Of a stretch of 10,373 nucleotides of DNA, positions 6,882 to 10,373 are shown in pieces. The position numbers and the translations under genes are program-made. The DNA is taken from assembly GCA_050747825.1 (NCBI GenBank), contig JBOGJG010000258.1, positions 1 to 10,373 on the forward strand. The letters are read 5' to 3'. Source of the stretch: JBOGJG01 sp050747825 (GTDB lineage Bacteria; Acidobacteriota; UBA6911; RPQK01; JBOGJG01). The notes under the pieces are model-generated. The model saw nothing but the letters and a program-made list of their open reading frames with translations, was not told the DNA's origin and made no database searches. Every line of letters begins with the position of its first letter. Position 1 is the first letter of the stretch.

Positions 6882-7415
6882 AGGCCAACGACGTGCCGCT
6901 TTGGAGCGTCTTGAAGGACCACGGAAGCAAGCGGACTCTCCCTCGATTCCCCAGATAACAGCCATTACCGTGCCCTAGACGGAGCCGAGACAGTCGCTTC
7001 AAGTCAGTAGCCTCCCACCGTTGAGCGCAGGTGGGAAACGGAATGGCTCCGCCAAGGAGCAGACGCAGAGGCAATCTCACGCTAAGCCGTCGATTTACGA
7101 CCTCGCCCCAATTCAGCGTCATGGTTCCGAGATGATGCGCTTGATGATACTCCATCTCAGAAGAGCCATGGCGCAAGAGCCGCGTTTTACTTCAAACCCA
7201 TCCATCAAGGTAGAATTGTCGAAGAACCTATGTGCTAATCTTACGTCGTCAGCAAACTCTACTGACGGAACAACGGATCTCGAGACGATGGTTCCATTAA
7301 ATTCGCTGATCGGATAGAGTGTCTCCACCGTAGGATGCGAAAGTCTGCCTGAAACACGGAGCAGCGTCTTTTCGCGTCCGTTTAGGCACGTGACTTCGAT
7401 GCGGAGTAGGACATC
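6882..7415. other. Intergenic gap with no supported gene
   Basis: These 534 bases separate qatD from the next gene. Open frames exist on both strands (7021-7317 plus; 6847-7176 and 7119-7499 minus), but none has a convincing ribosome site or a familiar protein. I see two small stem-loops, CCCACC/GGTGGG at 7014-7035 and GCTCC/GGAGC at 7046-7060, neither followed by a T-run. The gap presumably holds the qat operon's end and the promoter of the 7416 gene, but I cannot point to clear -35/-10 boxes. It could also contain decayed coding sequence. Confidence 0.5.
7403..7410 (+). promoter_or_regulatory. Ribosome binding site for the NDT-like gene
   Basis: GGAGTAGG ends five bases before the ATG at 7416, with the GGAG core nine bases from it. 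This supports the chosen start, since no other nearby in-frame start has such a site. Confidence 0.6.
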
Positions 7416-9200
7416 ATGGAAGAGACGCGAAGGTGCATTATCATCACAAGTCCATCCGGCGTGGACGCAGAGCAAGCGGCACGGCGTCTGACCGCCCACG
7501 TGACCGCAACAGGGCGAGTCGAATCCGTTTCAGCCATAAAGCTGGAGAAGTTTCTCAAGGCCGTCCACTTGCAATATCAGCCGCATGACGAAGCACGTGA
7601 GAAATACGAGCTTGAGGGTGGTTTCCGCTATCTCATAGGCAAACCGCAACCCTATCTACAGGCAATTTGGCCGGAGGCTGCAATTCAAGCGTTCGATCAC
7701 GCAAAGGATGAGGCCGGGGATCTGCTGCTACTTTTGCACGCAGTCTACTATAACCTAACCAGCTCGGATTTGTTCTCCTGTGTTCGCCCTGACGTGCTGA
7801 ACGCTCAGGCGAAAGCAGCCGGATTTAAGATCACAGCAGTCGCAACGCTCATCGACGACATTTATGACGTTTTTCACCGATTGAGCAGGTTCGGACACAT
7901 CTGGAATACCGAACGGTTTGAGGAGGCGCTCGAGGATGCGGCGGCGCTAAACATTCAGCACCTTCAAACGACATTGCGGTGGCGCGAAGCAGAGCTTCAC
8001 GCTGCCGGATGGATTGCGACAACGCTGCACTGTCCCCATTATCTGATTGCACTTAAGCACCAGACTGAGGCAGCAGCCAAATGGATATTCGATGGAGATA
8101 CCACCTCTCGCGTCTATCTGTCGCATCCAATCTCCACGCCCCGAAAACTCTGGCGAGAACACCGGGACAGCCCGGATGACTGGACCACCTTTACGGAACA
8201 GGTTCTTGAGTTTTCGAATCTGCTCGCAGAGTGTGAAACCCTCGCGCCTCTATTCCCCACGACGATTGATGAGAAGATTCTCGACGTGGACCGGCAGACC
8301 GACAGTGAAGGGAAAGTGAAGTGGGTACCCATCCCCAAGCTAGTAGCAAGATGGCCGTACCCTGAAATCGGCACGTTAGTTGACGGCGAAGCGCCCCAGC
8401 ACTCAAGCATTAATGTCTTCGATCCGGAACCGGAGCTTCGAGAAGGAATAGAAGATGAAGTCCAATTCATCAAGAAGATGAGGCCGCTGCTCCGGCATTT
8501 CATTTCTCAGGTTGACAGTCAGATCAGCTCGCGCGATCGTTGGCTGGTCTCCCAAGCAGGAAGCTTGATTGTATGGCGCCCCTACTATCAAGGGGAAACG
8601 GCCGGCGGCGTCGTGGCAGAGATTGAGCAACGCAACTCTCTCCTGGCATATCGGACTCTTCTGCCAGAGTCCAACTTACAAGGTAGTATCATCAGCGAGC
8701 GTCCAGCCTACTGCTTCGTCATCAACTATCCGACGGACATCCGCCAGGTTACTGAAAAGCGCCTCGAAACCCTGCTGAAGACCATTCGGGAAGACCTGGT
8801 CGATCGTCGAGTGTCGGCTGGAGGTACACATGTTCAAGAGGAGCGAGAAGGGCAGCTTCGCCGTGATGGGCGACTTCGAGAGATGCTGCGTAGTGGCCGA
8901 ATCGTCGGGAGGGAACTTCGCCAGCTGGTTGACCCAGCTGCGGCACTACGGGTTTCGGATTCCCCTGGAATCGCTGAGAGGAGTCCGCTAGCACAGTTCC
9001 GCGGGCAAGAGACCGAGCGTGCTCTGTCCCAACTTTGGGACCAGATAGCGGCGCTCGTCGGGTTGAACGCGATCGAACCACTTCTTCACAACGTAGGTAC
9101 CTACGACGATATCATCACCATGGTGTGGACTCCGAAGGAGGCACTCAATTGGGTAGTAGACAGATTAGAAGAACGCCGCAGCGGCAGTGCTCAGCTCTGA
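7416..9200 (+). CDS. Uncharacterised protein with nucleoside deoxyribosyltransferase-like domain
   Basis: I recognise no named family for the whole 594-residue protein. The N-terminus CIIITSPSGVDAEQAARRL (residues 7-25) is placed like a nucleotide-kinase P-loop but lacks the GK[ST] that binds phosphate. LIDDIYD (145-151) resembles a Walker B strand. Around 232-240, RVYLSHPIS matches the first strand of nucleoside 2-deoxyribosyltransferase-like folds (often YLSGPI). Later, D374 and GSLIVWRPYYQGETAGGVVAEI (382-403) fit the second half of that fold. GGVVAE places E402 where the catalytic Glu of the family's GxxxE motif sits. The C-terminal 160 residues look helical and charged. A base-exchanging or N-glycosidic-bond-cleaving activity is therefore plausible, with a non-canonical regulatory N-domain. 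Lying next to hsdS-qatABCD, it may be a defence effector. The start is supported by GGAGTAGG. Domain calls come from motif reading only. Confidence 0.75.
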   Translation: MEETRRCIIITSPSGVDAEQAARRLTAHVTATGRVESVSAIKLEKFLKAVHLQYQPHDEAREKYELEGGFRYLIGKPQPYLQAIWPEAAIQAFDHAKDEAGDLLLLLHAVYYNLTSSDLFSCVRPDVLNAQAKAAGFKITAVATLIDDIYDVFHRLSRFGHIWNTERFEEALEDAAALNIQHLQTTLRWREAELHAAGWIATTLHCPHYLIALKHQTEAAAKWIFDGDTTSRVYLSHPISTPRKLWREHRDSPDDWTTFTEQVLEFSNLLAECETLAPLFPTTIDEKILDVDRQTDSEGKVKWVPIPKLVARWPYPEIGTLVDGEAPQHSSINVFDPEPELREGIEDEVQFIKKMRPLLRHFISQVDSQISSRDRWLVSQAGSLIVWRPYYQGETAGGVVAEIEQRNSLLAYRTLLPESNLQGSIISERPAYCFVINYPTDIRQVTEKRLETLLKTIREDLVDRRVSAGGTHVQEEREGQLRRDGRLREMLRSGRIVGRELRQLVDPAAALRVSDSPGIAERSPLAQFRGQETERALSQLWDQIAALVGLNAIEPLLHNVGTYDDIITMVWTPKEALNWVVDRLEERRSGSAQL

Positions 9201-9202
9201 GA

Positions 9203-9220
9203 GCGGGTCCTCCTCCCCGC
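9203..9220 (+). terminator. Weak hairpin after the NDT-like gene
   Basis: GCGGG and CCCGC can form a five-pair stem around an eight-base pyrimidine loop three bases after the stop codon. The following sequence is not T-rich, so an intrinsic terminator is doubtful. A second, weaker stem (AAGAA/TTCTT, about 9231-9246) lies just downstream. Confidence 0.25.
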
Positions 9221-9264
9221 ATCTGTCTCAAAGAAGCCGTTTTCTTAAGTTGTCCGCTGGACCA

Positions 9265-9294
9265 TTGACGAACCACGGCGCTAACTGATAGGGT
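9265..9294 (+). promoter_or_regulatory. Possible promoter of the 89-residue protein gene
   Basis: TTGACG (9265-9270) matches five of six bases of the -35 consensus. Eighteen bases later TAGGGT (9289-9294) fits the loose TANNNT -10 form. The -10 would overlap the left half of the palindrome at 9289-9308, the classical position for a repressor operator. The gene starts 60 bases downstream. Confidence 0.4.
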
Positions 9295-9308
9295 GTACGT
9301 ACACCCTA
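9289..9308. promoter_or_regulatory. Perfect 20-bp palindrome, operator-like
   Basis: The sequence TAGGGTGTAC followed directly by its reverse complement GTACACCCTA forms an uninterrupted palindrome with no loop. That argues for a site bound by a dimeric regulator (TetR-, MarR- or ArsR-like) rather than an RNA hairpin. It lies 45 bases before the start of the small gene at 9354 and overlaps its candidate -10 box. No regulator gene is in the window. Confidence 0.6.
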
Positions 9309-9337
9309 AGACCCTGCTGGACATCTCGCGGTGAGCG

Positions 9338-9345
9338 AAGGAAGG
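9338..9345 (+). promoter_or_regulatory. Ribosome binding site for the 89-residue protein
   Basis: AAGGAAGG lies eight bases before the ATG at 9354 and is the strongest Shine-Dalgarno match in this part of the window. It decides the start. Confidence 0.6.
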
Positions 9346-9353
9346 ACGAGGCA

Positions 9354-9623
9354 ATGAGCGACGCTAACTGGGCGAAGGTTCGGTTCTATTCAGACGCGTC
9401 CGGTCAAGCTGACAAGATCAGAGAGTTGCTGCTGGTTGCGGGAATTTCTTTCCTGGAGGTTCCGTCCAGCGGCCGCGACGTTCCGGCGTTGCAATTTGCT
9501 GGGACACGCTACCACACGCTTGATACCATCCTCACGGTGGTGAACGATTTAGCGGTGAATCGTGATGCCTTAGTGGAGAAGTACGGTTGGTCTGCGGCCG
9601 ACCGCCGCCCCGTTCGGGCCTGA
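9354..9623 (+). CDS. Small uncharacterised protein, perhaps a thioredoxin-like fold
   Basis: This is a soluble 89-residue protein of unknown function. The start ATG follows an AAGGAAGG motif with eight-base spacing, which makes translation convincing. The pattern KVRFYSDASGQADKIRELL, then ISFLEVPSSG.DVPAL and a C-terminal LDTIL segment is reminiscent of glutaredoxin-type proteins (strand, helix, cis-Pro-like VPAL). However, there is no cysteine at all, so no redox activity is expected if that fold is right. It has its own promoter-like region with a palindromic operator and is followed by a strong hairpin, so it is probably a single-gene transcription unit. Confidence 0.7.
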   Translation: MSDANWAKVRFYSDASGQADKIRELLLVAGISFLEVPSSGRDVPALQFAGTRYHTLDTILTVVNDLAVNRDALVEKYGWSAADRRPVRA

Positions 9624-9647
9624 TCAATAAGAAACTGAATGACCAGC

Positions 9648-9676
9648 GGCGGCGAAGGGCTTGTTCCCTCGCCGCC
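9648..9676 (+). terminator. Rho-independent terminator-like hairpin
   Basis: GGCGGCGAAGGG pairs with CCCTCGCCGCC around a six-base loop (CTTGTT), with one bulged A in an otherwise GC-rich 11-pair stem. The tail TTAATATTTG is only moderately T-rich. It lies 25 bases after the small gene's stop and also beyond the end of the convergent membrane gene, so it may serve both. Confidence 0.6.
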
Positions 9677-9739
9677 TTAATATTTGCCTGACGCTCCACT
9701 ATCGCTAGGAACTTCGGTTCGCTTTTCGATCCGCAACTT

Positions 9740-10152
9740 CTACCTGCGAAGACCTGCCAGATACCAAAGCAAGACCAGGGTCAGCAGGATACAGAATATA
9801 CTTGCTACCAAAAGAATCCATTCAAGAGGGGAAGACCCAAACCGAGATAGCCCGAGTCCCACCGCTAAGAACTCGGTAACTATGTACAAACCACCCGTCG
9901 ACACCCAACCAAGCAGACCGAATCCAGGTCCCTGGGGTGCGCGCCCGTAGACGAACGTCTCCCATCCGAGTCCGCTTGTCTTCGCTTCAATTTCCTTTCT
10001 TATGTAGGTCGCAAGACCCAAAAGTGCGACTCCATTGTACCCATACCCAGCGGCCATAAACAGTGCCAAGACGGTGTAGGCAAGTAGCACTGAGGCATCC
10101 ATTCCTTCCTGTACTCCAATTGTGAAAAATGCACCGGCAGCAAAGATAGTTA
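9740..10152 (-). pseudogene. Membrane protein gene, 5' end cut off by IS
   Basis: The minus-strand frame encodes about 137 residues of an integral membrane protein that I cannot assign to a family. Hydrophobic segments include the cut N-terminal LTIFAAGAFFTIG, DASVLLAYTVLALFMAAG, a glycine-rich FGLLGWVSTGGLYIVTEFLAV and the C-terminal WILLVASIFCILLTLVLLWYL. That gives three complete membrane helices and a partial one. The frame runs from the IS end with no native start. A possible rescue start is the ATG at 10102-10100, with a purine-rich AGGAAGGA lying very close before it; it would give a 120-residue product. The gene ends at TAG (9742-9740), convergent with the small gene. Its original length and role are unknown. 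Confidence 0.65.
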
Positions 10153-10277
10153 ACCCCGTGTGCAAGTTTGAGCAGCCAGGTCCACGGTGGCGCTACCATG
10201 GGCGGTGACGAACCGCTGACCCGTGGAGGTGCCCCGTGGACCTGGAGACATTCATTATAGCGACGTACTGCCTGATC
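10147..10277. repeat. 131-base inverted repeat of bases 1-131
   Basis: Bases 1-131 and 10147-10277 are reverse complements with a single mismatch (32 against 10246). All but the innermost six bases are IS sequence. Such long inverted repeats can support homologous inversion of the roughly 10-kb interior and also break short-read assemblies. Confidence 0.9.
10176..10245 (+). repeat. Inverted repeat enclosing the transposase start (right copy)
   Basis: CCAGGTCCACGG (10176-10187) and CCGTGGACCTGG (10234-10245) are perfect reverse complements. The downstream arm covers the GTG start at 10236 and the second to fourth codons. The ribosome site GGAGGT (10225-10230) lies in the loop near the stem. 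Folding of a transcript entering from the flank could hide the start codon. Confidence 0.6.
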
Positions 10278-10373
10278 GATGAGGCGTTGACCACCGTCTT
10301 GGCCGAGCGCCGCTTGCGCCAACGTGGCCCGGACCCGACCTTGGCCGATAGCGAGGTGCTGACCATCGAAGTG
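10236..10373 (+). CDS. IS982-family transposase, N-terminal 46 codons (partial)
   Basis: The frame encodes VDLETFIIATYCLIDEAL, then RRLRQRGPDPTLADSEVLTIEV before the window ends. The pattern YCLIDE...RLRQRGP.P.L.DSEVLTIE is typical of the N-terminus of IS982-family transposases, ahead of the DDE catalytic core. The GTG at 10236 is chosen because an in-frame stop (TGA at 10206-10208) lies upstream, no ATG or other GTG is in frame between, and GGAGGT precedes it by five bases. A family transposase is about 270-300 residues, so most of the gene is outside the window. Confidence 0.85.
   Translation, partial: MDLETFIIATYCLIDEALTTVLAERRLRQRGPDPTLADSEVLTIEV

Larger units (their letters stand above)
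10153..10373 (+). mobile_element. Partial IS982-like element, right copy
   Basis: This is the second, inverted copy of the element at 1-125, beginning ACCCCGTGTGCAAG. It contains the leader with the 12-base inverted repeat (10176-10187 and 10234-10245) and the transposase start, and runs off the window end. The six bases before it (TAGTTA, 10147-10152) are the reverse complement of the six after the left copy. With both transposases pointing outward, the two copies form inverted repeats around all the genes of the window. Confidence 0.85.

Noticed and set aside
7014..7060. Two small stem-loops as a qat terminator
   Set aside because: Stems are short, no T-run follows, and they lie more than 130 bases after qatD.
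6847..7176. 109-residue minus-strand frame overlapping the qatD end
   Set aside because: No recognisable protein and no ribosome site; it overlaps a well-supported gene on the other strand.
7021..7317. 98-residue plus-strand frame starting with TTG
   Set aside because: No Shine-Dalgarno motif and a composition that does not look like a folded protein.
7119..7499. 126-residue minus-strand frame into the start of the NDT-like gene
   Set aside because: It overlaps 84 bases of a better supported gene and has no clear start site. Parts look protein-like, so I keep it only as a remark in the gap finding.
9987..10322. 111-residue minus-strand frame across the right IS end
   Set aside because: It runs antisense to the transposase start through the leader and out of frame with the membrane gene; no family resemblance.
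1..10373. CRISPR arrays, tRNA or rRNA genes
   Set aside because: I saw no regularly spaced direct repeats, no cloverleaf-like tRNA sequence and no rRNA motifs on either strand by eye.

Overview
This is a bacterial accessory (defence-island-like) segment of moderately high GC content, framed by two inverted copies of one insertion sequence. ATGA, TGATG and TAATG stop/start overlaps, Shine-Dalgarno motifs and gene families show it is bacterial. The phylum cannot be fixed from sequence alone. Codon use would suit Actinomycetota, Chloroflexota or Pseudomonadota, and I do not choose between them.

Layout. Bases 1-125 are the transposase-proximal end of an IS982-like element reading leftward. From 126 follows the 3' part of hsdM (type I DNA methyltransferase), cut just before its catalytic NPPF motif. 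Five tightly coupled intact genes come next: hsdS (type I specificity subunit), then qatA, qatB, qatC and qatD, a complete Qat anti-phage defence system. Each gene overlaps the next by one or four bases, so hsdMS-qatABCD reads as one operon, 126-6881. After a 534-base gap without a convincing gene comes a 594-residue protein (7416-9200). Its N-terminus looks like a degenerate P-loop kinase, and its middle looks like a nucleoside 2-deoxyribosyltransferase; it is the least described gene here. A perfect 20-bp palindrome (9289-9308), overlapping a possible promoter, precedes an 89-residue, cysteine-free protein that may have a thioredoxin-like fold (9354-9623). A hairpin (9648-9676) separates it from a convergent membrane-protein gene (9740-10152, minus), which is itself cut by the second IS copy (10153-10373, transposase reading rightward).

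How the parts work together. HsdS gives DNA target specificity to a type I restriction-modification complex, but hsdM has lost its SAM-binding half and hsdR is not in the window, so the modification system looks broken. The Qat genes downstream are intact: QatA is a KAP-type ATPase, QatB is family-specific, QatC is a QueC-like PP-loop enzyme and QatD is a TatD-like metal nuclease. Because the IS removed the 5' part of the operon, qat expression now probably depends on a promoter in or beyond the IS, or on an internal one. The NDT-like protein is a plausible second, uncharacterised defence or stress gene, judged only from domains and neighbourhood. Both window edges lie inside the same repeat, so the linkage may also reflect where an assembly broke.
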